In this document: in pieces, positions 8,899 to 17,964 of the stretch
Position numbering within the stretch: the stretch's first letter is position 1
Layout: every line of letters begins with the position of its first letter
Assembly: GCF_030503435.1 (NCBI RefSeq)
Contig: NZ_JAUKPO010000019.1
Location: 78,593-142,592, forward strand
Length of the DNA stretch: 64,000 bases
Direction: 5' to 3'
Origin: Rhodocytophaga aerolata
GTDB taxonomy: Bacteria; Bacteroidota; Bacteroidia; Cytophagales; 172606-1
Notes under the pieces: model-generated
Seen by the model: only the letters and a program-made list of their open reading frames with translations
Told to the model about the DNA's origin: nothing
The model's database searches: none
Translations under genes and position numbers: made by a program

Positions 8899-10002
8899 TT
8901 ACCCAAGTGAAGACGTCCGGGCCTGCCTTCGGGCCACTACTTTGTTAAAGCCAGAGAGCAGTGTGCGGTACACCCATTGCCAGTCGATCAACAACAGACA
9001 TAGTAATTGGAACTTTAAAAAACGCAAGTCCATCAAAAATCCAATCGTTTGATGCATAGCAATAGCTCCTACCAGATACAGCAGTTTTGGCCAGCCCGAG
9101 GTTAAAAGAAGTATACTGCTGAGTTCAAAAATAACTGTAGCAATGGAAAGGGCCGTAATGATAAACCGGTTAGAGGCTATAAATTTTCCTATTTCCATGC
9201 GAGACACATTGCGCTGCTTGTTTCCCCAGGAGTAAGTATAAATGCCAAAGCCATCTTTCCATTTTTTATCGGCTGGCACAACAGCAGGACCCATAAAAAT
9301 AGGTCTGTGCCCGGCAATATTGGGGCTGGCTTGGCCATTGAGGTAATGTGCCAAGGTTTTCCCATCTACCCACTGTATACCTCCATATCTGATTTTTGAA
9401 AAACCAGCTGTAAAATAGGTACACGCCAGCAAAATCATGATGAGCCGCAAGCCCCAAACCGGTACCCGGGGCCCAGGCAAAAAATGATACAATGGTTGGG
9501 TAGTGGTCAGGCTTTTCTTGTGTAGCAGCCAGCCAATAAGCCTGTCTACAGAAAATGCCATAGTGCCGGGAGCAAAAGCCAACACAAGCAATACCTGCGA
9601 AACGAGGCCCATTTCATGATCGAAAACCCCGGTAGCGTATTGCACATCAAACACATAAATGTTGGCTAAGCCAAACAGGACTAAGGCCGGGCGGGTAAAC
9701 AAACCAACCATGGCACAGCAACCCACTAAATAATAGCCTATGGCAAAAGGCAATTGTAGTTCTGGTGGCAGTGGAAAGGGAACAGCTAACAGTTTGAGTA
9801 AGTGGCTGGGTGTATGCAACACATCAAAAGCAGGCCCTAAAGAGGTAATCCGGTGCATAAGGTAATACCTGCTGGCTGTTTGTAGCAGCGTGAGCCCTAC
9901 CAGAAGTATGCGGATCAGGCCAAGTTTGTGCGGATTTACCTCGGCGAAAAAGTAAGAGTTGAAGAAGGATAGTAGCTTGTGCCTTACTGCCGGTTTGTCC
10001 AT
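8899..10002 (-). CDS. HTTM-domain multi-pass membrane protein
   Basis: Resembles the HTTM family (integral membrane proteins related to vitamin K-dependent gamma-glutamyl carboxylase). The 367-aa protein starts with FFAEVNPHKLGLIRILLVGLT, typical for the family, and has repeated hydrophobic segments including an AFAPGTMAFSVDRLIGW loop and a TAGFSKIRYGGIQWVDGKTL segment with the conserved Ser/Lys and Trp/Gly positions. The upstream 170-aa gene overlaps its start by 19 nt, so the two are translationally linked. Biochemical role is unproven for most bacterial members. Confidence 0.7.
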   Translation of the reverse strand: MDKPAVRHKLLSFFNSYFFAEVNPHKLGLIRILLVGLTLLQTASRYYLMHRITSLGPAFDVLHTPSHLLKLLAVPFPLPPELQLPFAIGYYLVGCCAMVGLFTRPALVLFGLANIYVFDVQYATGVFDHEMGLVSQVLLVLAFAPGTMAFSVDRLIGWLLHKKSLTTTQPLYHFLPGPRVPVWGLRLIMILLACTYFTAGFSKIRYGGIQWVDGKTLAHYLNGQASPNIAGHRPIFMGPAVVPADKKWKDGFGIYTYSWGNKQRNVSRMEIGKFIASNRFIITALSIATVIFELSSILLLTSGWPKLLYLVGAIAMHQTIGFLMDLRFLKFQLLCLLLIDWQWVYRTLLSGFNKVVARRQARTSSLG

Positions 10003-10496
10003 GTATACTGAAATTTGCCTGTTGAAACATCAAAATATCCCAGGGTATGTTTTTCTGTAAGCTGATAGTCTGCATTGTATTGATGTACTTCCAGGCGAAC
10101 GGTCTGGATGCCAAGCGTATCGTGTTGTAAGTAACCAAAATAAGAAGCGAAAAATAGTTCTAACCGCCTGATGAACTGCTCTTGGGTATCGTGTTCAAAG
10201 TGACTGAAGGAACTGGCTTCCATGGATCCATACACCTTATTGAAGAAAAAACGCCTGATCACCCGGTCTTTTGAGGGTAAAGGGCTTTCATAAGAAGGAT
10301 ACAGGAAAGTTTCCTGATGCCCTTTTTGCCCGATAAACTCAAAATCATAAAACAGGGTAGTTTCATCAATATAATGGGCAAACATAGGTGCATGCGTAAA
10401 CGGAAACGACTCATGGCCGCTATACATCACATACAAATTAGGCAGCAAAAAAGCCACCATCACCGACACAGCATATACTTTTTGTGTTGCTTTCAT
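9984..10496 (-). CDS. Membrane-anchored partner of the HTTM protein (170 aa, hypothetical)
   Basis: No family recognised. One N-terminal membrane segment or signal anchor (residues 7-25), then a soluble domain rich in aromatics with FPFTHAPMFAHYI near the start and a C-terminal beta-rich part, which places it in the periplasm. Its 3' end overlaps the HTTM start by 19 nt, so the two are probably an operon and may form a complex. Short proteins with an APMF(A/S) motif often accompany HTTM proteins; that is from memory and should be treated as likely only. Confidence 0.6.
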   Translation of the reverse strand: MKATQKVYAVSVMVAFLLPNLYVMYSGHESFPFTHAPMFAHYIDETTLFYDFEFIGQKGHQETFLYPSYESPLPSKDRVIRRFFFNKVYGSMEASSFSHFEHDTQEQFIRRLELFFASYFGYLQHDTLGIQTVRLEVHQYNADYQLTEKHTLGYFDVSTGKFQYTWTNRQ

Positions 10497-10859
10497 CAGC
10501 AGTGCGGAAGGGGAAAAAGTAATCGAATATATAATTTATTTCATTTATTATCAAGCACTTCCTTTTTTTGCTAAAGCCGGTCTACACGGGATACACTGCT
10601 GCTAGTTGAAACATGCAACTAGGTTGAGATTTTATGCATCAGTAGCTATTGTTGGAGAGGAATAAGCATAAATAAAATCACTTACTTTGCTGTTTCTACA
10701 AGCTTATCCACTATATTTAACTACATACAATAACCAGTTGTACACAGACACCTATGGCTGGCTGGTTTCCAAGCAAACTCCAGACAGGAGCTGTTTTGCC
10801 TTTTGTCTGCCGAAATTCCAGGTAAAAAGCAAGCTGTGTAGGTCCAATCAATTAAACCC
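10497..10859. other. 363-nt spacer between divergent genes
   Basis: Lies between the start of the 170-aa protein (minus) and that of the DUF418 protein (plus), so it must hold both promoters. No clean TAnnTTTG motif, hairpin or short gene was found. Confidence 0.5.
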
Positions 10860-12173
10860 ATGACCGCCCAGATGAAAAAAACTGAACTTCAGCAACCATC
10901 TTTTCATGTAGAAAAAAAGCCTGAGACTAGTTTAAAGCCACTAGGCAGTAGCAACCGGATAGAAATTTTAGATGCTTTACGGGGCTTTGCTATCTGTGGT
11001 ATCTTGCTGGTAAATCTCCCATTTTTAATGGGCTATTATTACCTGACCGATCAGCAACAGGCGGCCATGCCATTTGCGGAAGCTGATAAAGTGGTGCTTC
11101 TGCTAATTCATTTCTTTGTTGAAGGAAAATTTTATTCCCTATTTTCCCTTTTATTCGGGATTGGATTTGCCGTCCAACTGGTGCGGGCTGGAGAGAAAAA
11201 ATCTGATTTTCTGCCGTATTATATCCGGCGGCTTTTTATTTTATTTTTGATTGGCCTGGCACATTTGCTTTTGCTATGGACAGGGGATATTTTAGCTGCG
11301 TATGCAATTACCGGATTTGTGTTACTGCTATTCCGCAATAAAAGTAACCAAACCTTATTACTATGGGCAGTTGTGTTACTCATCCTACCAGTGATACAAT
11401 ATGCCTTGGTACTAACTGTCGACGGAAAAGTGCAGCCAGGAATGGCCTTTGCCATAGCCGCTTCGGTAATAAAACAAAAGTTGGGCTTAACTGGCACCCG
11501 GTTATCACAATTGCAGGGAGATTATTTATCCATGATACAATCGAATTTGGTAAGTGCCTGCTACCGGTTTGAACATTTGTTATATACCGGGCGTTTTTTT
11601 AAGATCCTGGCTATGTTTCTGCTTGGATTTTATGCAGGCCGCAAAAAGCTGTTCAGCAGTCCGGAGACACACCGTCCACTGATAAATACATTGATTACCG
11701 GAGGATTACTCCTGGGTGTGCCGGCAAACCTTGTCCTTACCTGGCTAATGGAACTCGGTGGTGATACGCCCCCTTCTATGCTTGGCCTGGTTCAATCTTT
11801 GGTTTATATGCTGGGCGTAGTTCCACTCAGCTTATGTTATGTTGCCTTATTTACATTAGCCTGGCAAAAAGAGAAATGGCAGGGCAGACTACGTTTTTTG
11901 GTTCCGGTAGGTAAAATGGCATTAAGCAATTATTTATTACAGAGTGTCATTTGTGTAGGGGTATTTAATGGCATTGGGTTAGGCTTGCTGGGAGAAGTGG
12001 GTCCTTTTATAGGGCTAGGAATTGCAGCGGCTATACTTGTATTTCAATTAGTGCTTAGCCATTGGTGGCTCAGACATTTTCAATTTGGCCCGGTGGAATG
12101 GCTATGGCGATGCTTAACGTATGGAAAATTCTTGTCCATTAAACTCAAGCCTATGGTATCAGAAGTTAGCTAA
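10860..12173 (+). CDS. DUF418 (YeiB-like) multi-pass membrane protein
   Basis: Integral membrane protein of 437 aa. After about 30 polar residues comes EILDALRGFAICGILLVNLP, the hallmark start of the DUF418/heparan-alpha-glucosaminide acetyltransferase-like group, followed by roughly ten hydrophobic helices and the DUF418 C-terminal region (GKMALSNYLLQSVIC, HWWLRHFQFGPVEWLWRCLTY). These proteins are thought to move acyl groups or act in envelope transport, but their reaction is not established. An internal ATG at 10872 (MKKTELQ) is an equally possible start. Monocistronic, converging on the flippase gene. Confidence 0.85.
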   Translation: MTAQMKKTELQQPSFHVEKKPETSLKPLGSSNRIEILDALRGFAICGILLVNLPFLMGYYYLTDQQQAAMPFAEADKVVLLLIHFFVEGKFYSLFSLLFGIGFAVQLVRAGEKKSDFLPYYIRRLFILFLIGLAHLLLLWTGDILAAYAITGFVLLLFRNKSNQTLLLWAVVLLILPVIQYALVLTVDGKVQPGMAFAIAASVIKQKLGLTGTRLSQLQGDYLSMIQSNLVSACYRFEHLLYTGRFFKILAMFLLGFYAGRKKLFSSPETHRPLINTLITGGLLLGVPANLVLTWLMELGGDTPPSMLGLVQSLVYMLGVVPLSLCYVALFTLAWQKEKWQGRLRFLVPVGKMALSNYLLQSVICVGVFNGIGLGLLGEVGPFIGLGIAAAILVFQLVLSHWWLRHFQFGPVEWLWRCLTYGKFLSIKLKPMVSEVS

Positions 12174-12254
12174 GACACAACCGAATAAATAAAATACGAA
12201 CCACCTGTAGTAAAATGGCCCCAAAGATAACAGGCTCTTGTTTGGTGCACAATG

Positions 12255-13778
12255 CTAGGTATGGGTTATGACCTTTAGTACTTTTGTCAGTAACTGAGCA
12301 AGGGGAGAATTACTTTTTTTACTGGTAGGCCTGTTGTTAAATTTTTGGCTAAGTTGTGCCAGCAGCCCCTTATCCGGTGTGAAATAGAGAGATACAAGCC
12401 AAAACAGCAACCCTACGGTAAGCAAGACAATTAACTCTAGCAGGTTAGGCAGATAAAAGCTTTCAAGGAGCATAGACGTAACATACAGACCGATGCTGAG
12501 TACAATGGCTGAAAAAAAACCAGGCCGGTAAGCTTTCAACAGTTCGCCAAGTTTCAGTCCTAATACTTTCCGGAGTATGAGAAAATATCCCACATTTTTA
12601 AGGATGGCTGCCAGCAATACCGCATACGTACAGCCGATGAGGCCTAAAGGTTTAAAGGCAAAAAACAGTATTCCCAGAACAAGAAAATAGGATATATGCA
12701 GCATTGCTTTCCAGGTTAGGGTCCCGGTTGCATCACAAACAATGCCGCTAAAATGCATCAGCACCCGGAAGGGAGTAGTAAAAGCCAATACCTGTAAGAT
12801 AGGAATGGCGGCTGTCCATTTTTCGCCCAACATCAGATAAACAATGGGTTCGGCGGCCAGGGAAATGCCGCAACAGATAGGAAAGATAATCAGGGCTACT
12901 GATGAAACAGAAAACAAGTATACATTTTTTAACCGTGAAATCTCCGTTTGGATACGGCTAAAAGCAGGAAACAATACCCTGGAAACAGTTCCTACCAGTA
13001 AACTGACTGGCTGCCGGATGAGAATAAAAGCCCGGTTATACAAACCCAGGTTTGCCTCTCCCAGAAATCTGCCAATAAAGAGGGTATCAAAATCGGCACC
13101 CAAAAAATCAATAAAGCTGATCAAGGACATCTTGCTGCCAAAAGCAAATAGTGGCTGGTAGTACTTCCAGTCAAACAACAACGACAGGCTATGTCTGGCA
13201 AAAATATAGGAGGTAACCGTACTAATGATGGCCTGGCAGATGGAAGCCGCTACCAGGCTCCACACCCCAAAGTCCAAATAGGCTAAACTCATTCCAACCA
13301 ATACATATCCTACCAGGTAAGAGGCGATCTGAATAATAGCTACGGACTTAAATTCCAGGTTCCGCCGCAACAAACTAATGGAAGTAGAACCCAGGCCATT
13401 GATCACTAGTGAGATACACGTGGTACGGAGAATGGGTACTAACTGCGGATTATCAAATATGTATACTGACAAAGGAGCCGCCAGCCAGGTTATTCCTGAG
13501 AAAAGTATACCTAATAAGAAGGAAGAGGTAAAAGCTACCCGTATATCTTCCTTATATAAGTCTTTTTTGTTAATTAACGCCTGGCTCATCCCCATCTGGG
13601 AAAAATAGGTACTAAACCCAAGAACCAATCCGGACATGGCCATTAGTCCAAAATCTGAAGGAGCTAACAAGCGTGCCATGATGGCACTATAGCCTAACTG
13701 CACAACTGCATTCGTAATGGTTGAAACTGAATTCCATTTAATGCCCTGGACGGTCTTGGTGGTTAAATTTTCACTCAT
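12255..13778 (-). CDS. Polysaccharide flippase (Wzx/MATE-like, polysaccharide biosynthesis family)
   Basis: Moves lipid-linked sugar repeat units across the inner membrane for capsule, O-antigen or exopolysaccharide. The 507-aa protein opens with TVQGIKWNSVSTITNAVVQLGYSAIMARLLAPSDFG-like sequence (split motif: KGxxW...ARLLxPxDFG), the classic start of the WzxC/TuaB-type subfamily, and shows about 14 hydrophobic helices. The C-terminus is basic and cytoplasmic. No polymerase or glycosyltransferase is adjacent, so it does not sit in a full capsule locus here; the GT4 gene at 6.7 kb is the nearest. Confidence 0.9.
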   Translation of the reverse strand: MSENLTTKTVQGIKWNSVSTITNAVVQLGYSAIMARLLAPSDFGLMAMSGLVLGFSTYFSQMGMSQALINKKDLYKEDIRVAFTSSFLLGILFSGITWLAAPLSVYIFDNPQLVPILRTTCISLVINGLGSTSISLLRRNLEFKSVAIIQIASYLVGYVLVGMSLAYLDFGVWSLVAASICQAIISTVTSYIFARHSLSLLFDWKYYQPLFAFGSKMSLISFIDFLGADFDTLFIGRFLGEANLGLYNRAFILIRQPVSLLVGTVSRVLFPAFSRIQTEISRLKNVYLFSVSSVALIIFPICCGISLAAEPIVYLMLGEKWTAAIPILQVLAFTTPFRVLMHFSGIVCDATGTLTWKAMLHISYFLVLGILFFAFKPLGLIGCTYAVLLAAILKNVGYFLILRKVLGLKLGELLKAYRPGFFSAIVLSIGLYVTSMLLESFYLPNLLELIVLLTVGLLFWLVSLYFTPDKGLLAQLSQKFNNRPTSKKSNSPLAQLLTKVLKVITHT

Positions 13779-14189
13779 GGATTGTTTCCGGATATGCTGC
13801 TTGTTGGCTGGGTAAATTTGTTCTAAGAATACACCTTTTAAGGAATCTACCGCATAAAGTAAATATAAGGTAAACTGTCATGGGAAAGAAGATTTCTTAA
13901 AGATCAAAAGAAGTTAGGCTTAAAGCCTGCAAAAAGCAGATAATCACTTTAGGATAGAAGCCAGCAGCAAAGAAACGGACATATTACTCTCATCTATTCC
14001 TCTCTTACTCTTATGCCTTGGCCTGGAGATTATGAAATAGTTGCCAGCACGGCTGTTTTTTAACTAGTCAATAAAGGCAGAAAATGAAAATTTGGAGAAG
14101 CCTGCATACCACTACCCATTTCTTTAGACTACCATACATTGAGATGGGGAGCTTACTGGCACAACCTATAGCAAAATCTCAGCTAACTT
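13779..14189. other. 411-nt spacer without a gene
   Basis: Between two minus-strand genes. I see no gene-like frame, no strong hairpin and no clear promoter. It should contain the flippase promoter. Confidence 0.45.
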
Positions 14190-15287
14190 CTAAGGCTTGT
14201 ACCATACCTTGTTCTCAAAGGGCTTCCCCATTTCAAAGGGCTCCCCCACCTGTGGAGTAATAATAGTTATGCCTTTACTTTTGGCAGCCGCTAACGTACG
14301 CAAAATAGGTTCATCCCAGGCATGATACGATAAGTTGAAAGTAGCCCAATGAACGGGTAGCAGGATTTTACCCCCCAGATCCACTTGTGCCTGTACAGCT
14401 GATTCCGGATTCATATGGATATCAAGCCAGGTATCGCCATAGGCTCCTACTTTCATCAGGGATACATCTACGGCTCCAAAACGCTCGCGAATCTGTTTAA
14501 AATGCTCACCATATCCGGTATCGCCGCTAAAATAAAGGGAATACCCCCCTCCCTGCAGTAGCCAGGATGCCCACAAGGTTGAGTTATCCATAGACTTTCG
14601 CCCGGAATAATGACGGGCAGGCGTGCAGATAATTGTTACCCCCTTGAGTTGAACAGGCTCCCACCAATCCATTTCATGAATTTGTTGTTGAGCTACCTGC
14701 CATCTTTCCAGATGTGCGCCCACGCCTAACCCTACGTAGAAATGCGTGCCCTGGGATGCCAGATGCTGAATGGTCTTCATATCCAGATGGTCGTAATGAT
14801 CATGAGAGATAACTACCGCATCGATACCTGAAAGTGCTTCTAAGGCAATAGGCGAGGGATGCAGCCGGTGAGGTCCAATGGGCACAGGAGAAGCCACTTC
14901 CGACAACACAGGATCTGTCATAATCCGTAAGCCATTGATCTCCACCAAAACAGTAGCATGCCCCAGCCAGATAGTTCTGAGTCCTTGGCCAGGAGGATTT
15001 TTCAGCGTGTTTGCCTCCAGCTGAACGACCGGAACAGCAAATTGTGGCTCTCTGATCTGGCCTTGCGAGTAAAGCTTTAAATTGTTAAAAAGCGATAGGT
15101 CTGTCTGTTGCGGAGGGGTGTTTTCAAACCGTCCATGGATAAATTGCGGAGACTGCTGAAACCTCTCAAGCCGGTTGCCTGGCAACGAACCGCCAAATTG
15201 CGGCAATTGAAAAATGATGTAAACACTTGCAGCAATCAGGGCAATGATCGAGGCAAGAATGATACCTGCTTTTTTAAATCGTTTCAT
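14190..15287 (-). CDS. Membrane-anchored metallo-beta-lactamase-fold hydrolase (NAPE-PLD/UlaG-like)
   Basis: Zinc hydrolase related to N-acyl-phosphatidylethanolamine phospholipase D and UlaG. N-terminal membrane anchor (residues 6-28), then GLRTIWLGHATVLVEINGLRIMTDPV, the metal ligands HDHYDH at residues 162-167, a TPARHYSGR segment, YFSGDTGYGEHF, and a final LLPVHWATFNLSYHAWDEP, which is characteristic of this subgroup. Length 365 aa is normal. Likely acts on a lipid or phosphodiester in the periplasm or outer leaflet. The substrate cannot be read from sequence. Confidence 0.88.
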   Translation of the reverse strand: MKRFKKAGIILASIIALIAASVYIIFQLPQFGGSLPGNRLERFQQSPQFIHGRFENTPPQQTDLSLFNNLKLYSQGQIREPQFAVPVVQLEANTLKNPPGQGLRTIWLGHATVLVEINGLRIMTDPVLSEVASPVPIGPHRLHPSPIALEALSGIDAVVISHDHYDHLDMKTIQHLASQGTHFYVGLGVGAHLERWQVAQQQIHEMDWWEPVQLKGVTIICTPARHYSGRKSMDNSTLWASWLLQGGGYSLYFSGDTGYGEHFKQIRERFGAVDVSLMKVGAYGDTWLDIHMNPESAVQAQVDLGGKILLPVHWATFNLSYHAWDEPILRTLAAAKSKGITIITPQVGEPFEMGKPFENKVWYKP

Positions 15288-15639
15288 GCGTATTTCTTTA
15301 TATTTATCTGAACTCAGCTCAGGCTGAATGTTGGTTATTTACGAACATTTTTTTTACTGGCATACTAGGACTATAAGCAAGTTTGATAAAAAAAGGTAGA
15401 AGTGTGTACTTCAACAAAAGAATCTTTTGAGGTTGTATGGAATGTATACAAGGCCTTAGTACCGGTTATGCTTATAGAACAAAGTGTACATCAGTTGGCT
15501 TTCTACATAAAGTTATCACCCCTAAGAGCTACTTATATGCGGCAACTGCTGAAAGTGAGGCTATGGGTACTACATTCATACACGTATTATTGAAAATTAT
15601 TCATAAGTTCGCTTTCTTCAAAACCACTTTTACGAATCT
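15288..15639. other. 352-nt spacer between divergent genes
   Basis: Separates the metallo-hydrolase (minus) from the GH18 gene (plus). Two short open frames at 15402-15643 on the plus strand lack gene-like composition and I do not call them. No clear promoter motif. Confidence 0.4.
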
Positions 15640-16770
15640 ATGATGTTTTTAAAACGTATTCCCCTGCTTTTTTCACTTATTCTCAGTAGTATTGCCCTCT
15701 TACCCGGCTTTAGCCAGACAACCAACAATTTTAATGTCATTGCCTATTTTGCCGGAAATGCCGCTCAACTTGATAGTTTCAAGGTTGCTAACATTACCCA
15801 TTTGATCTATTGCTTTGGCCATCTACAGGGAAATTCCTTTACCCTGGGCAAGCCTGCGGACACCTTGATTATTAACAAAATGGTGGCTTTAAAACGCCAG
15901 CAACCTCACTTAAAAGTACTATTATCCTTAGGCGGTTGGGGCGGGTGCGAAACCTGTTCGCCAGTTTTTTCAACTCATGCCGGCAGACTAGCATTTGCAG
16001 AATCTGTAAAAGTTATGCAAACACGCCTGCATACAGATGGCATTGATCTGGACTGGGAGTATCCGGCTATTGAAGGTTTGCCAGGTCACCCGTATGGTCC
16101 TGCAGACAGAAAAAACTTTACCCTGCTTGTTCAGCAACTACGCAAAACCTTAGGGAAAGAAAGCATTATTAGTTTTGCTGCCGGAGGGTTCACAGAGTTT
16201 CTTGACAAATCTGTGGAGTGGAAAAAAGTAATGAAAGAAGTAGATTTTGTGAACCTGATGACCTATGATCTGGTGAATGGCTATGCCACCAAAACAGGGC
16301 ATCATACGCCTCTGTATGCTACCTCTCAACAAGCAGAGTCTACCGATCATGCCGTGCAATATCTGCGCAAACTAGGCATAGACTCCAGACAACTGGTAAT
16401 TGGCGGGGCTTTCTATGCCCGTGTTTTCGAGAATGTGGCTTCTACCAACCAGGGACTTTATCAGTCTGCTAAGTTTAAGTCAGGTATCGGATACAAGCAA
16501 TTTTTCCCTACTTTAACCCCTGACAAAGGATATGCATACTATTGGGATGAAGAGGCAAAAGCGCCTTATCTGTACAATGCCCAGGAAAAACTGTTTGTCA
16601 CTTTTGACGACCGGCGCTCAATCGAATTAAAAACTAAATATGTGGTAGATCAACAGTTAGGAGGTATCATGTTCTGGCAACTGGCAGACGATCTGCCGGA
16701 GGAAGGATTATTGGATGCGATAGCTGATGTAAAAAAAAGCTATCGTCCGGCAGCCAGCACGATCAAATAA
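15640..16770 (+). CDS. Secreted glycoside hydrolase family 18 (chitinase-like)
   Basis: Hydrolyses beta-1,4 N-acetylglucosamine linkages in chitin or related polymers. Signal peptide ends near GFSQ (about residue 27). The TIM barrel carries SLGGWGGC on strand 3 and the catalytic DGIDLDWE motif at residues 133-140 with Glu140 as acid, followed by MTYDL (residues about 207-211) and a C-terminal GGIMFWQLADD on strand 8. Length 376 aa, catalytic domain only, no binding module. The second ATG at 15643 is an alternative start. It stands alone and converges on the DUF1080 gene. Confidence 0.93.
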   Translation: MMFLKRIPLLFSLILSSIALLPGFSQTTNNFNVIAYFAGNAAQLDSFKVANITHLIYCFGHLQGNSFTLGKPADTLIINKMVALKRQQPHLKVLLSLGGWGGCETCSPVFSTHAGRLAFAESVKVMQTRLHTDGIDLDWEYPAIEGLPGHPYGPADRKNFTLLVQQLRKTLGKESIISFAAGGFTEFLDKSVEWKKVMKEVDFVNLMTYDLVNGYATKTGHHTPLYATSQQAESTDHAVQYLRKLGIDSRQLVIGGAFYARVFENVASTNQGLYQSAKFKSGIGYKQFFPTLTPDKGYAYYWDEEAKAPYLYNAQEKLFVTFDDRRSIELKTKYVVDQQLGGIMFWQLADDLPEEGLLDAIADVKKSYRPAASTIK

Positions 16771-17040
16771 CAGGATAGCTTGTCAATACCCTTTGCAGGG
16801 TGTTTCCAGAAAGCCGGGTTCTCCCAATCAATCTATCAGTTCTTATAACATCTATCAGCTAGTCCAGCCTTTATCATAGGTTGAATTGGTTCAAAAATCA
16901 AGATAGTAGCTACTCTTGTATCGAATAATTGTTAACAAAAACAGCCGGTTTAGAATGACCTGCTGTTTATAGCAAAACCTATAGAAGTTTAAAATAACCA
17001 ACATCTGATGGTAAAGCATTGCACCAGGTGAGCAAAAAGA
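16771..17040. other. Convergent spacer with a weak hairpin
   Basis: 270 nt between two converging genes. ACCCT (16788-16792) can pair with AGGGT (16797-16801) over a TTGC loop and is followed by a short T-run, a weak candidate terminator for the GH18 gene. Nothing else is seen. Confidence 0.35.
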
Positions 17041-17808
17041 TTAGGGAAGCTCCGGGGCTGTATGGCTTGCCGAAGCTGTACCAGCTGGTAACTCAATTAA
17101 TCGAATGTTGCGAAAATGAATTGTTGCCCCTTCAGACTCTAAACAGAGGTATCCTTTCCGCTGAGTCGACTGGCTGATACCATTAACAAACTTGCCATTG
17201 ACAGAAAGCTTAATCACCCCATCGACACATACCACATCGTAGGTATTCCATTCGCCACGGCCTTTGCATAGGTTTTCAACAGATTTACTCCGGTCGCCTC
17301 TGGGATTATCAGGCAAGGTTTTTACGCCACCTACGCCAAAAAGCTCCCCGTGAACATAGGCGATTGGCGGAGTGGTGCCGTCACGTTTATTTAAATTCAC
17401 CCAATCTAGTTCCAGCATCTGCACTTCCACTCCATTGGGCAAACGCGATTTTTCATCAGGTTTAGCATCACTCCAAACGAAAACGCCAGAGTTACCTCCC
17501 GCTTCCATATGTTTCCATTCAATGTGTAGCATAAAGTTTTCGTATTGCTTTTCCGAACGAATGACGCCAATAGGTTGGCCCAAGCAGATTAACTCTCCAT
17601 CATCCTTTTTAGTCCAGGTAGAACTATTTGTATTGACATTCATCCATTTTATAGGAAATTCTTGCACCGGTTGGCCGGAGGTAATGTTGTCTAACTTCCT
17701 CTGGGTGCCAAATTCAAACAGGAAACCTTGTGCATAGGAAATGCTATACATACTAACTATTAGACTTACGAATAGTTGGGATGCTGCTATTTTCAAAAAA
17801 ATTCTCAT
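17041..17808 (-). CDS. Secreted DUF1080 protein (3-keto-disaccharide hydrolase family)
   Basis: Probably cleaves or hydrates 3-keto-glycosides, the role shown for several DUF1080 members. Signal peptide [20 protein letters not shown]... to about residue 26. The jelly-roll fold shows the family's conserved pieces: [37 protein letters not shown] (usual form xxEVQILDN), [26 protein letters not shown] and [22 protein letters not shown]. It lies 157 nt downstream of an exported Gfo/Idh/MocA oxidoreductase in the same direction, the expected partner that would oxidise C3 of the sugar. Confidence 0.9.
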   Translation of the reverse strand: MRIFLKIAASQLFVSLIVSMYSISYAQGFLFEFGTQRKLDNITSGQPVQEFPIKWMNVNTNSSTWTKKDDGELICLGQPIGVIRSEKQYENFMLHIEWKHMEAGGNSGVFVWSDAKPDEKSRLPNGVEVQMLELDWVNLNKRDGTTPPIAYVHGELFGVGGVKTLPDNPRGDRSKSVENLCKGRGEWNTYDVVCVDGVIKLSVNGKFVNGISQSTQRKGYLCLESEGATIHFRNIRLIELPAGTASASHTAPELP

Positions 17809-17964
17809 GTGACTTTACTTACAATAAGATGTTACAAACCGTAAAAAAAGGGTTAATTTGGATAGGAAATACTGCTTAAAAATTCTTCTGGAATCTTCCA
17901 TTCAACATCCGTTATTGGATTGATTAGAGACCTGTCAATGGCAGCTATCCTTGTTCTTGGTAAA

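Noticed and set aside
15402..15643. Two small plus-strand frames before the GH18 gene
   Set aside because: Overlapping frames with no signal, motif or biased composition.
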